Shown in pieces: positions 16,055-27,770 of a DNA stretch of 64,000 nucleotides (position 1 is its first letter; each line of letters opens with the position of its first letter). Origin of the DNA: Halocaridina rubra (Eukaryota > Arthropoda > Malacostraca > Decapoda > Atyidae); NCBI GenBank assembly GCA_037179515.1, contig JAXCGZ010007654.1, positions 53,501 through 117,500 of the forward strand. Reading direction: 5' to 3'. The notes under the pieces were generated by a model. It had not been told where the DNA came from. It did not search any database and was given only the letters and a program-made list of their open reading frames with translations. Both the position numbers and the translations under genes were made by a program.

Positions 16055-16810
16055 ATCTTATCATGAATGAGTTATTACATCAGATATACATGCTGTTAGC
16101 TTTTATTTCTACAATCAAAACTTTTATCAATCGCATCCCTATTAGAATTTGAAAGCCCATTAAATGATGAAGTTTTGATTTCCCTAAGCAGATAATACCA
16201 TTATGCATTATTCAAATACTATATCATATTTGTAGAATATTTTCTATTTCGTTTCGACTTCTAACTAATTACTCTAGAATGCAAAGTGCCAAGACAGCCA
16301 AAACTTTTAACTATTAATCCAGTGTCTTAAACGAGTACAGTGCTTCCATCATTACAATTGTTATAGCAGAATTTCCTTACTAATCACATTGGTCAAATTA
16401 GGATTTAATGGATAAAAGTGGATTATGTAGAAATAAAAGAGTACACTTGGTGTAAAAGGAATTACTGATGATGGTTTTGATAGTAGCATAAGGCCTGATA
16501 TATATCCAGCAGCTACAATTAATGGTCACATCCATTCCAGTATATAAATAACAGCACTACGCTTTGCCATTTCCATGCTGTTCGGTTACATATAACCAAC
16601 CCTCACAATTATATTTACTTTGGCACCCTTTAAAGGATTTCAAGTACCTGACCACCAATCTCACCCCTAAGTATTTATTACCTTTACGATAAATTACAAC
16701 TTCACTGTCTGTAAACCCATTCTACTCGCCAGATGAGTCCCAAAACTGGTTGAGTTTGAATACTAACTTCTATTATCTTTCATATCCTAACGGGTATTTG
16801 CCAATTTATT
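16055..16810. other. Intergenic DNA
   Basis: No supported feature. Confidence 0.45.
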
Positions 16811-16813
16811 TGC

Positions 16814-16973
16814 ACCGTTTTATGTGTCACAATTAGTTCCCATTTGAATGGGGAGGGGCAAAGACATATTGGAGCAGAGGGATTTAGGCTAGATGCCCAT
16901 CCTAGCATCAAGCGGTAGGCCCAAACACAGGTTTGTAATTTCCAGAGTAAAGAACTCATACCACTACCCTACA
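16814..16973 (-). mobile_element. SINE family T
   Basis: Reverse copy with CCCATTTGAATGGGGAGG near its 3' end and a decayed head. Confidence 0.6.
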
Positions 16974-17060
16974 GAAATTTTGCCAACTTAACTATGTATG
17001 TATTTAAATCAAAGTTTACTGTTGCTCAATTGGAATATCCTCCCAAACCAGCCTTCTGAA

Positions 17061-17222
17061 TGCCATGGTAGCTCAGTAGTAGTATGTGTGAGCCAGGAAG
17101 TGACTATTGCTGGCTCAATCCTACAGCGGGGTGCTACGAAGTGCATCCAATCTTTATCTTAGTTCCAACATGTCTGTATCCACCTCCTTGCAAATGGGGA
17201 CAAATTGTGATACAAAAACGGT
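17061..17222 (+). mobile_element. SINE family T
   Basis: Head GCCATGGTAGCTCAGTAGTA. Faces away from the copy at 16814-16973. Confidence 0.65.
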
Positions 17223-17224
17223 GC

Positions 17225-17730
17225 TTTCCTGACCATCATCCTAACTGCTAGTGTACACATGGTAAAAATAATAAAATTATTAAGTATCTGGAACCTCATC
17301 AACTGAGAGTAATAACACCAAACATTACAAAATCTAAACTTGAAGAATAACTCCAAAAAACTATGACAAAAATTTACTCTGCAAAAATTGCTCCAAAAAT
17401 TTACTCTTTAAGGCCCTTGGTTTTCAAGGGACAGTTTCTTGACTCCAACAGTCTACTTCAAGTAAAAATAAAAAATCGGAAAGAGGTAGAATTTGTAAGC
17501 TCATTAAAAATAAAAGGAATGTAACACATACCAAGGGTGATAATGGTGTTTAATCTCTTATATTGTCATTTCAAAGAGAAAAATATTACAACCAAGAAAA
17601 ATGTAATAAACAGGTATTGATGTTGATGCATAATTAACTTGAACAAGGAATTCAAGTCTTACAGATGGCTAGTGAAGTACTTACAATGTACAAAGAAACA
17701 TAAAGCACAAAGTTTAAGTCAAACAACACA
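17225..17730. other. AT-rich intergenic DNA
   Basis: Nothing was recognised. Confidence 0.45.
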
Positions 17731-17732
17731 TT

Positions 17733-17894
17733 TACCGTTTTATGTCACTATTGATCTCAATTCAAATAGAGGTGGACACAAACAGGCTGGAGCTGAGGAT
17801 TTATAGCTGTATGACCTTCCTAATTGCCAAGCAATAGACATTAACTTAAGTATATCACTTCCATATTTGAGCGCTCTGACTGCTGTGATACAAG
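17733..17894 (-). mobile_element. SINE family T
   Basis: Reverse copy, with GTTTTATGTCACTATTGATC at its 3' end. Confidence 0.6.
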
Positions 17895-18355
17895 GTCCCT
17901 AGATAAAACAATATATTCAATATAAATACAATAAACCATATATTTCTCTACCCTATCAAACTTATTCCAGAAGTATGTAGGAATATCAACAACCCTAAGG
18001 AATACCTGTCTTCATATATAGAAACTACTAAGTTCTTTTTGGAATGTGAGACAAACTGATTAAGAGAAAATGGCTCCATTTTTAAATAACAAAATTTTAA
18101 AAACATCAAAAGATATCAAAGAATAAGAAACCAAACTGGAGTAAAAGACTCTCTATTAACATTCAGAGACGGAAAGAATATATTAAAAACTTAAAATATA
18201 TACAGCACAGAAATTAAAATCTGTAACAATCAAGCAGTTTTAACAAATATTACCATTTTCTATACTAATACTAACAAAGAGGTAAAATCTTTCTTTGTAC
18301 AGATACAGTATTAACAAACAACATAGTACTGAAACAATCCGGTCCACCAGCAGCA
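17895..18355. other. Intergenic DNA downstream of the membrane-protein gene
   Basis: AT-rich. Probably 3' flank of the minus-strand gene ending at 18418. Confidence 0.45.
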
Positions 18356-18361
18356 TTTATT
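18356..18361 (-). terminator. Poly(A) signal for the membrane-protein gene
   Basis: AATAAA on the minus strand, 57 bases after the TAG stop, which would give a short 3' UTR. Confidence 0.45.
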
Positions 18362-18417
18362 AAGTACAGTAAGAGATGTACAAAGACAATAAAGCAAATC
18401 TGTGATTACAAGCAATA

Positions 18418-20024
18418 CTACCATCCACCAACTGCGCCTTCTTCATCCTCACATACAACATAGTTGATTCCCATTGCACCATTTTCCTCAGGACAATTAA
18501 GATTTTCTCGTCTTTCGGTGCCAACGTTTATATATTCCTCCACAGTGTCACCCAACGTAAGAATGGGTGATGGTGCTGGGGTTAAGTTGTCCCATGACAA
18601 TGAAGGAGTGGGATCCGCAGTAATATCAAAGCTTTTCTGAGCTCTGGGCTTGCTAAAGTGCCTGCGAGTCCAGTATGTCTGTGTACTTCTTGTGGTTCGC
18701 TTACTGCTACCGGCAGTCTACATACAAAAATTAAAGCAATTTAGGTAGATACATGAAACTCCAAAATTATAGAAACATGATCTTTAAGAGAGAAAATTGC
18801 ATTTATTTCTATTTTCCATTATCAAAGAAACATCACCAATGGTCATATATGCCCTAATATAATATAGACACTACCTCAACAGGTTATCAGGGCAAGTAAA
18901 AACTCTAGGGCCCTGCAAGGGTATCAAAGTTAATGATGGGTGACTTATTCCAGCAAAACTGGATATGAGATATAGTGCGTATTCCAGTTCAATATAAACA
19001 AGCATCTGTTTCTATTTATGTTTTTTTCGTGTACAGGCCCGATGAGGGTAGATTTATATTTTCTGTTTTTTGCCTGTTCTGGTGTCACAATCATAAAAAA
19101 AGTAACATTAAGACAGTTTCACCACCACCGATATATATAGCATATTAGAAATGAAATAGGTTTAGGATAAAAGCAGTGTGTACTCCTAGTATAATAAAAT
19201 GTAAAATATAATTAAACCATACAGCGAGCTACATATATCAATGAGATATACAACAAATGATTAAGTTTCTCAAAATGAAAGGGAGAGAGAAAGAAGTAGA
19301 AGGTCTATCTTAGTGAAGGTTGGCCAGCAATTTTTATATCAAAGACAGGTACGTAATACACCCAAACTGTAAAATATTGCCAAAATTGTAGATAATTCAT
19401 ACGTCCATCACAACTGATATTACAGAGGAAGAATGTTTACTCTTTAAGGATGCAAATAAAAAAAAATGAGAGTAAAAAATTATTAGAACTAATACTAAAT
19501 GTTACTAAAATTCTGAAAAGGCAGGATTGTCACTTACTCTAATGTCAGGATGTCTTCCACAGGACTGACAAAAGTCATATTTTTTGGACATGTCTCTTTT
19601 CAGGAGATTGCATCTTACTGTTGTGGGACTGAATACTGAAGAATGCGGTAACATATTTGGACTAGTTGGGTATAATCTGTGGTTACTCTGTAAATTCAGT
19701 ATGAGATCTGCTATTAGAATGCTTCCAAAACCTTGAGAAATTATGACATGCACTGGGTGCAAAGTAACAATATTGATTAGCCATGTTTTGAGTCTATGGA
19801 CATTCAGAAGTTTAAGGTAGGCACAAATTAATTTCTGTGAAGCAGACTTTCATGCTGAAGTATTAAAATTATAGTGGAATGATGCCATTATTGCCAAACT
19901 GATTTGAATAATTTGAATTTTTTAATTTTTCTAACTTCTGTATTTTCTGTTCCTCACCAAGTTGCTTCCTCTGATGGAACCTTCTGTTTATAGTCTGACT
20001 TTTTCCAACTTGGTTGTGCTTGGC

Positions 20025-20084
<60 letters not shown>

Positions 20085-23000
20085 TAATAACAATAATAAC
20101 AATAATGTTAAAAGCACACTCATACAAAGCCTCAAGTATGATACACTTGCTAAAGTCAGCCAGGCAAATATAAAGCTACTTTACGAATATATAAGAACAT
20201 CAGTACAATCCATACATGGTAAACATGTTCATTATCATAGTATCTAAATCAATCTCTGAAAAGAGATCCTAACTCTACAGCTAAGAATTACTAATAGTAA
20301 ACTTTGGAGCATGTAAAGATGAGTAAAGCCATATCTCCGCAAAGTTCAATAACCAAGTAAATTGTTAGCATAGGTGACTTGCCTTGTAAACATGAATAAC
20401 CCTAGAGCACCATGGGGTTCCTCTTTCTTACAATATCTTGAAATCTTAGTAATGCAGAACAGCTAGTTGTGTTCAAATGAACATTTTATGTAATTTAGAT
20501 TTTTTGATACAGAAAGAAGTACGCTTCACATACAGTCATTCAAGAAAATTCATAAACAGTTTGAATGAAGCTGAGAAAAAATAGTTTATTCTCTAAACTA
20601 AATAGTCAACACTAAACTATATACCTGTTTCCTTGACCAGCTTAGTTTGCAAAGTTATGGAGAAACTACTAAGAAAATACATCTCTTTTCACTTGGAATT
20701 CTTCAACTTTTTGTCAGTGAGACAACATGACTTCAGAGAAGGTAGATCAACAGTAACAAACTTATTAGAATTTTACGATGAGGTAAGCTGAATCTTACGG
20801 AAAAGAGAGGGCTGGGCAGATTGCATATTCCTAGACTTCCATCAAGCATTTGACACTGTCCCACAAGGGAGACTTATTAAGAAGCTGCGAGCAATATTGA
20901 GAATAAGTGGAAATGTCATGGAATTGATAAAAACTTACTTAGAAGGAAGGGAACAGATGATTAGAGTAAGACACTCAGTGTCTGAACGGAAAAGAGTTAG
21001 TTGTGAAGTTCCACAGGGTTCAGTTTTAGGGCCACTTTTATTCCTTGTATTTGTAAATGACCTATTCATGAATATGCTTCCAGATGATGCAAAGACTGTG
21101 AAGAAGGTAAGAGACGAGAACAATGGTAGAGAACTTCAGGAAGACCTAAACAGTTTGCATGAGTGGTCAGAAAAGTGGCTAATGAAATTCAGCACTTCTA
21201 AATGTAAGGTAATGAGAATGGGTACAAGTCCAAGAAGGCCCAAATTTGACAACTTAATGGCAGGAGCAAAACTTCAAGAGACGGAGAATGAGAGAGATCT
21301 AGGAGTAAACATACTGGCTGTTTTGTCTCCAGAAATGCATATAAATGGCATAGTAAGGGCACCATATGCATTCTTAGCAAATGTAAGGATAGCCTTCAGG
21401 CACATGGACAAGGAAATGTTCAGAAGTATTTATGTAACCTATGTGAGGCCAAAGCTTGAATATGAAGACCCTTTTTGGAAGCCACACTTGAAAAAGCACA
21501 TAGTTAAGCTGGAAAAAGTTCAAAGATATGATGCGAAACTGGTGAAAGAAATAAGCAATCTCAGTTACAAGGAGAGTCTGAGGGAAATAGACTTACCATT
21601 ACTCGAAGCTAGAAGAATATGGTGATGGTTTTTAAATTCCTTCATGGTTATGACAGAGTGGATAGGGATCGATATATTGATATGGCTAGCACCAGAACTA
21701 GAAGTCAGAGTTTGAAGCTTTGAAAGAAAACTTCTTTGAAGGATAAAAGGAAGTACTTTTTTAGTGTAAGAGTAGTTGATAATTGGAATTTGCTAAGCGA
21801 GGAGGTAGTTAATGCTAACTCAATCCGTAGTTTTAAGGACAAGTATGATGAGTATCACTTAAGTACAAGATGGAATCGACCAAAAGACGGAAAGTTACGA
21901 GCTTGAGGCTCTTTCCTTAAGAACAATTAGGTAATTGCATATACAATGACGGCAATCTCCCCTGTAAGGGAGGTGGCAAAGTCAAAGCACACACATTCAG
22001 CAAAAGCTAATATACATTGATCACTCCTCTTAGTTCCCTAGGGATAAAGGGCTGCCATGATTCCCCCCCACCACCCGGCTTGGGTCACCCACAGGGTTGT
22101 GGGTAATGATCTTCCTTTGTGAGGCACAACAACCATGGTTGCTTTATCTCCACTGCTACATCTCTTGGAAACCCCTCCACACTCACCCTTACAAGTTTAC
22201 TGTTTAAAGTATATATAATGCGATTATTAAATTAATTTAATTGGTATACCAATATGAGTAAGTGATAATAATTATGTTACATATGTATACATTTCGTAAA
22301 AGCAATCACTCATCTCTAGATTAAATACTAGCTATTTTCTAAATGTTACAAAATACATACCTGACACCTAGAATCATGATGTTCAGCAAACTTAATAGGT
22401 GATCTACCTACTGATTCAAGGGTGGAATCGTGCATAGGGGAAGTCTCAATGATTTCAGGAAGTACACACACATTTCTACGACTCGTTTCCAGGTTGCCGT
22501 GTTTTCTGCGACAGCTAAAGTCTCTTTCAGCGTTGCCATACGAAGGCACAGAGTGATGTAATGAACTGTTACAATGTACACGATGGTTACTGGTGTGATG
22601 ATGATGAACACTGTCATCAGTAGGTAAAGGTCTTTGCTGCATTAAATTAGGAGATCCACAACTACTAGAACATGCCATGGGTTGATCTTGAAACTGCTTG
22701 ATCAGCATTTTTTTCGCACTACTTTCTGATTTTGTCGATGATTTGCTCTTCTGTAGATGCTGCTCTGGTGTCTGATGTGTAGGTACAATAGAACTTTTAT
22801 GAAACTGAACATTTTTACTACAGAGAGAAAGATCAACACCTTCATAGTTCTGCTCATTGTTTGATGATGCAGATTCAAGATCAACATCTACAAAGCCTGA
22901 ACTGTGATGTTGATGACAAGGATTGGAATCTTTGGGTAACAACTTTGCAGCAAATGATTTTTTAAAACTAGGTAATTCTGAACGTAACCAAGATTTACTT

Positions 23001-24234
23001 TTCTTTCCTTCAGTCGCATGAGGCTCTCTCTTTCTTGATTTAGAAAGACTAGATACCTCAACCACTCTTGGTATGGCTCCAGATTTGTTCTGGATGTTCA
23101 TTTGCTGAGAATCATAAGGAGGACTTGGAGTCCAACTACGTGGAGCTGGAAGTGCTGGGAGCTGATCTACCCGATAAGAAGCCCCTAATCCTAAACCTTT
23201 TGATACTCCTGAAAAAAATATATATAATTACTATAAATACAATAACATATCTCATATATATGTTTTAGCTTCAAACTATTCATCTAGGTAAAGTTCTTAT
23301 TCCTCTTAAAGAAAATTAAATTAAATATAGGTGTCCCTATATTTCACAGCTTTAAATAGTGAAACTTTGAATAAGTTCAGCCTGCAGATACAATACATAC
23401 ATAAAAAATATTCAATTCCTAAGTAAAGTACACTAATCCAGGTATAAATTTAGAATAAAAAAGAGGTTGCAATTAAATTAATTAGATAGAATACACAATT
23501 TTATTTTAATTTTTTAACATTCCATATTTATGACTTACATTGGGAGTGGTGGAGTCAACTGACAGTGTAAGATGAGGGACAACTATACTAATGTATTACA
23601 ATATATATACTCTTCGCCTTAATAAGCAAAAACGAACAAATCTATAATAACGTAAAATTTCAGTAGCTAGTTGAAGGGAAAGCAAATGGGAATGCCATAT
23701 GCTTTGGTACTAACTAGGGACAGATGGATGAGGCATTCATCACGAAAGTGCAGATACAAATATACCCCAACATCAAATGAAGAAAATTAGAGTAGACAAG
23801 GCTAGTGAAATTAACGAGAAAATAAGAAATCTATAATCATGGTCAGCAAAAACAAAGAGATACTACCTAAATCCGTTTTAATATAATCAGAACCTAAGCT
23901 CTGTAGTCAGTGCCTGAAATAGATACTCATTAAAATAAGATTATCAAAAAACACCAACCAGTATTATTGTTAAAGATAGTAGATTCATGATGATGCCCCA
24001 CACAGTTATCAGAGCTACGTATGCATCCAAGCTCAATCATTTCCCTGTGGGGCGGAAAGCCATAGGCATCTTGGTTGTAGCTCTGGTGAGGTTGAAGATG
24101 CCAACACCATTTTCTCCTTTTCCTTTTCCTGTTCCATAGAACACATAGCCAGATGATCATCGCAATTAAAGCCATGCCCACAACTGTTCCGAGCACTGCG
24201 ATTATTATTATTAATAGCTGAGACACTGTCCCTT
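18418..24234 (-). CDS. Single-pass membrane protein with long cytoplasmic tail (3' four exons)
   Basis: Exons in transcript order are 24234-23959, 23208-22361, 19687-19538 and 18717-18418, with phases 1-1-0-0 that join in frame. The first encodes a transmembrane helix (QLLIIIIAVLGTVVGMALIA, continuing MIIWLCVLW) and a basic stop-transfer cluster NRKRKRRK. About 490 residues of tail follow, low in complexity, rich in Ser, His and Lys. The tail holds a Cys pair (DFCQSCGRHPD) and, near the end, EEYINV, a pYxN motif of the Grb2-SH2 type. The extracellular part must lie upstream because the first exon starts inside a codon and has no start or signal peptide. The lectin exons at 33.7-39.8 kb are the obvious candidate, but the link is unproven. 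The donor at 23958 (G|GTTGGT) is weak. No family was recognised. Confidence 0.7.
19015..19100 (+). repeat. Interspersed repeat R2, 3' part
   Basis: Has 'GTGTACAGGCCCGATGAGGG' and CTGGTGTCACAATCATAAA, the end of the R2 unit. Lies in the intron between the last two tail exons. Confidence 0.6.
19765..20100 (+). mobile_element. SINE-like repeat R5 with (TAA)n tail
   Basis: Shares 'CTCACCAAGTTGC', 'TATAGTCTGACTTTTTCCA' and a final TTGGCTAATAATAAT with 24882-25203 and 47155-47463. All three end in TAA runs, as a retroposon tail would. No clear pol III boxes were seen. Confidence 0.6.
20101..20584. other. Intronic DNA of the membrane-protein gene
   Basis: Nothing was recognised. Confidence 0.4.
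20585..21930 (+). pseudogene. LINE family A copy, 5'-truncated, RT region to 3' UTR
   Basis: Encodes FDTVPQGRLIKKLRAILRIS, the RT block [19 protein letters not shown], a mutated catalytic box MLPDDAKTVKK (Phe-Ala of FADD changed to Leu-Pro), the middle domain and then the C-terminal VFKFLHGYDRV. Stops at about 20790, 21624 and beyond disrupt it. It lies inside an intron of the minus-strand gene, in opposite orientation. Confidence 0.85.
21950..22190 (+). repeat. Interspersed repeat R4
   Basis: Contains GTCAAAGCACACACATTCAG and GGGATAAAGGGCTGCCATGA, matching 53385-53575 in the same orientation. Confidence 0.6.
23209..23958 (-). other. Intron between the TM exon and main tail exon
   Basis: AT-rich with a strong acceptor (TTTTTTTCAG) at its 3' end. 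No further exon was seen. Confidence 0.6.
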
Positions 24235-24284
24235 CTGTTCAGAAGAGATATGGTTTATTTCAATACTTTTCTGCATGAGCTTTT

Positions 24285-24420
24285 TGCAAGATGTAAAGGA
24301 AAGTGCATTTTTAGTGTAATATAGTTGATAATTGGAATCTGCTCAGCAAGCAAACAGTAACTGCTAATTGCACACATATTTTAAGGATAAATGTGAGGAG
24401 CAGTGAGTAAAATATGCACA
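24285..24420 (+). pseudogene. Very degenerate LINE family A 3' fragment
   Basis: 'GTTGATAATTGGAATCTGCT' and flanks align with the conserved VVDNWNxLSEE coding block of the better copies. Confidence 0.6.
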
Positions 24421-24524
24421 GGACAAGACACTACTGATAGTGATTGAAACCAGAACTCTGCAGCAAAGTTTCCTATCCAATATTGCATCAGCAAGCTTTA
24501 AACTTCAAGCTTTAGGTAACTTTA

Positions 24525-24795
24525 ATGTGATACATCATACGTCGAGACTAGACTCATTAAAAACAATAAAAAAGTATTTAGAATTCTATATAATACATCA
24601 TATGTCTACACTAAACTCATATATAAAAAGTGTAATCAAGATTCAAGCATTCAGAATTATATATGATACACCATAAGTCTAGACTAGGCATATATAATTA
24701 AATTTATCAATAAAAAACCTCAGCATTATATGATGCACCATATGTCTACACTATGTTCATATATAATAAAACTAATCAATAAAACTATAAGATCT
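24525..24795. repeat. Minisatellite, ~65-73 bp units, about four copies
   Basis: Units begin near 24530, 24593, 24667 and 24733 with (A/G)CATCATA or CACCATA followed by (C/T)GTCTA(C/G)ACTA. Confidence 0.6.
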
Positions 24796-24881
24796 GGGAA
24801 TGCTGAACAACAATAGCCTGAGAAAATGATAAGTTCAAGGGAGCACCATTTTTCTTCATGAAAACATGTCAAGTAATGTAA

Positions 24882-25153
24882 TTGTCTAGCCATGCTGTTT
24901 AGTCAATGGGGCAACAAGTTTAATTCAGGCGCAAATAAAGTTTAATTAAGTGGACTTTGATAATTAAATAGAAAAATTTTATTGGAATATTGCTAGCATT
25001 GCTATCCTGAGTTGTACCATTTTATATAATTTCATTTATTACTATCTTTTCATTTTCCATTCTCTCACCAAGTTGCATCCCCTGTTGGAGCCATTTGGGA
25101 TATAGTCTTAGACTTTTTCTAGCTGGGAGAGTTGTCTGGCTTATAATAATAAT

Positions 25154-25203
<50 letters not shown>
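24882..25203 (+). mobile_element. SINE-like repeat R5 with (TAA)n tail
   Basis: Has CACCAAGTTGCATCCCCTGT and GGAGCCATTTGGGATATAGT, then a TAA run. Confidence 0.6.
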
Positions 25204-25207
<4 letters not shown>

Positions 25208-26884
25208 TTAATAATACAATATTAATTAAACTAATAAGAAAAATATTTTAAAAACTGCAAGAAAAAGAGCAAAGTTACTAAATAAGTCATGGTAGTAAGG
25301 GAATATAACCTTGCTCCAGAAATTCAGTCAATACTGTACACAGTTCTTCTCCAGAGCTCAACAATCCAAGCTCAGCATTGGAGATAAAGAAGTCTGGGCA
25401 CTCACTCACCATGTGCCAATTTGCCCTTATGCCAACACTCACAGCTGACTTTCTTTGCCGCCGCAGTGCAGAATGTTAGTTCATAATTTTATATTAGCTA
25501 ACTATTGGGTACGGGTACTATATAGCAAAGTTAGTGCTATTGATTAGTCTTTATATCTATGATCCATTTAGTCACCTGCATTATATATGTCTTTTTTTAC
25601 TGCGTTAGGATTTGTTAAAAGTTCTGTCAGTGCTGATTGCTTTTCCTCGACTGACAGAACCCAAGATGAGTACATTTAATTTTTTTCTCTAGCTGCAGTC
25701 ACCTACAATATGAAGCAAGCTGCTCATCTTTGGTTGATCAATCTCTTCCTTAATACTTGGATGGTTAAGGATATCAGCAAGAAATTAACAGTAATCTACT
25801 GTGTAACCACCTACACTTGAACATTTAAGAAAATGACCATATGAGTTAGCTTTTAAAGCTTGTTGGTATTCTAAGGCAGTTGGTATAGAGTTTTTTATTC
25901 TTAAATAGATAAAAATAATTTTCCTTGGCAATGTTTGGTGGGAGCTTGACAAGAGAAAGTATTAGCGAAATTTGTCAAAATAATTAATTAGAAAATGAAG
26001 GATGATAGTCGAGGATAATTTCATGCATAAATTTAACTAGATTCTATTGCACCTTATCCCCAATAACTATATTACTGAAAACCCAGGTTACCCGCTTAAG
26101 ATAAATATTTTCCTCATAACAAAATTACTTGAGTTTATTTAATGCAATACTTAGATGTCATATAGTCATACTACTTGTTTAATAATTCATTGAACGAGGA
26201 TGTTGTAAGTAAATAATATTTATTTCCTTCACACCCAATCAAATAATAATGTCCTGAACATATTAAATGGCTGAAGAAAGTTAAAGCATCATACACTCAT
26301 TTTATCAAAATACTATTAACTCATATAAGCTTTTGTCAGTTCTGGAGTGAGCGACATTTTTTGTCACACTGAAATGATTACATTTTGCTGACATGCTTAA
26401 CTGACACTTCCTTCAATGGCAGCCTAAACTTTCTTCAAATCTACATCGCCCAAAGGGACGATATTGCCTCTCACTAGTATTTTTGGCTAGAGTTTTCGTT
26501 TGCCTGTAGAGACAAAATGGTGCCTGACAATCATATGATCTGAAGTAAAGAATCAAACAAGCCCACTTGTGACTGATCATGGCTAAACTCTTCTTTATCT
26601 AAGGTTCTGCTAAAGGTGGTTCATACATCTTCCTTTGCAAAAGGCGTGTGCCAAACAGGAAATCTTGGGTTTTGCCAACATATTATAAAGGGGGGTTGTC
26701 ACTAGCTAGAGGACTGGTTTTCAAAGTGGTTTTCACATCGGTTCACAATAAGTTTCATTGCCCAGGTTGTTGTTCAAGATTAAATAAATATATTGACTGT
26801 CAAGATCTGAGTACAGTATTCTGACATCTAAACTTCTTATATCTTGGGTTTGTATAAATGTTGGGATCGTAACAAGTTACCAGT
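25204..26884. other. AT-rich DNA, no supported feature
   Basis: Searched for the missing exon that would link the lectin and TM blocks. One candidate acceptor near 26476 (minus strand, TTTGTCTCTACAG) opens a short frame that ends in a stop, so it was not accepted. Confidence 0.4.
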
Positions 26885-27125
26885 AAACTGGCACATGTGG
26901 GTGTAGGGGTAGTAAACCAGCTGTGGCTGTCAGAACTGACGTCAGAGGAACCTTGCCCATTTACTCATTGAGTAACCCAAGTAGGATGGTGGGAGAAAAA
27001 TGTGGCAACCCTTTATCTCCAGGGAGCTAAAAGGAGTGATTGATGTATGGGTGGTTCTGGTATATGTGTGTGCTTTGAATTGGCCAACAACTTACAAGGG
27101 TGTTTGCAGTCATTGTACAGTATTT
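26885..27125 (-). repeat. Interspersed repeat R4
   Basis: Shares the 'aaccctttatctcc' and 'acccaagtaggatggtggg' type blocks with 5170-5440. Confidence 0.5.
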
Positions 27126-27770
27126 GTATATACTAATGAAGCGCAGTTTAGAAGTATGCACAAGAGCTAGCTGGGGAGGGTAAGAAGAGGGTAATATCCA
27201 GAAGCACACGGAAGTCATCATTATATTTTTGGGATCACTATTCAAAGAGTATTGTCTTGAACACAGTCTTTCATAAGGGCAAATATGCTCTTCTGAAGCC
27301 ACGATGTATGGAAAAAGAGAATGACTTCCATTCAAAGGGCTCACCATCTAATCTGATATTCATGAAATGATTTGTACAATAGACTTAAATGATAGTTAAA
27401 TTTGCAGTTTATTTTGATATAAAACTGCATGGTGATAGGGCATCTTATATAAATGGAGATGAAATAGGTAGAATTCACCTATGTGCAGCCAATAAAACAT
27501 CATTCAAGCTCATTTTTTCCCCTCCCATATAATGGAGGTGAACATACATAAACAATTGTATTACCTGTGTCATAGGATGGAGCTAAAAAAAATACTTTTT
27601 TTTTTCAGAGAACCAATAGAAATGATGAGATTGAACAAGGTATCTTGGAGCCCTAAAATTTAATTTTTCTGTGATAGCTGTAGACAACTTGCTAACTATC
27701 GGGAGCTTTTACGAATACCCACTGCATATTATGTGGATATATAAAAGCATTTTATAATAATAATAATTAT
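27126..27770. other. AT-rich DNA upstream of the long LINE copy
   Basis: Nothing was recognised except a short TAA/TTA tract at about 27755. Confidence 0.4.

Noticed and set aside
20014..20247. Poly-Asn and poly-Leu frames
   Set aside because: They read through a (TAA)n array; the same holds at 35261-35593 and 47253-47516.
26340..26500. Possible linking exon between the lectin and TM exons
   Set aside because: Acceptor near 26476 is plausible, but the only suitable frame has no good donor before a stop and no Cys or stalk-like composition.
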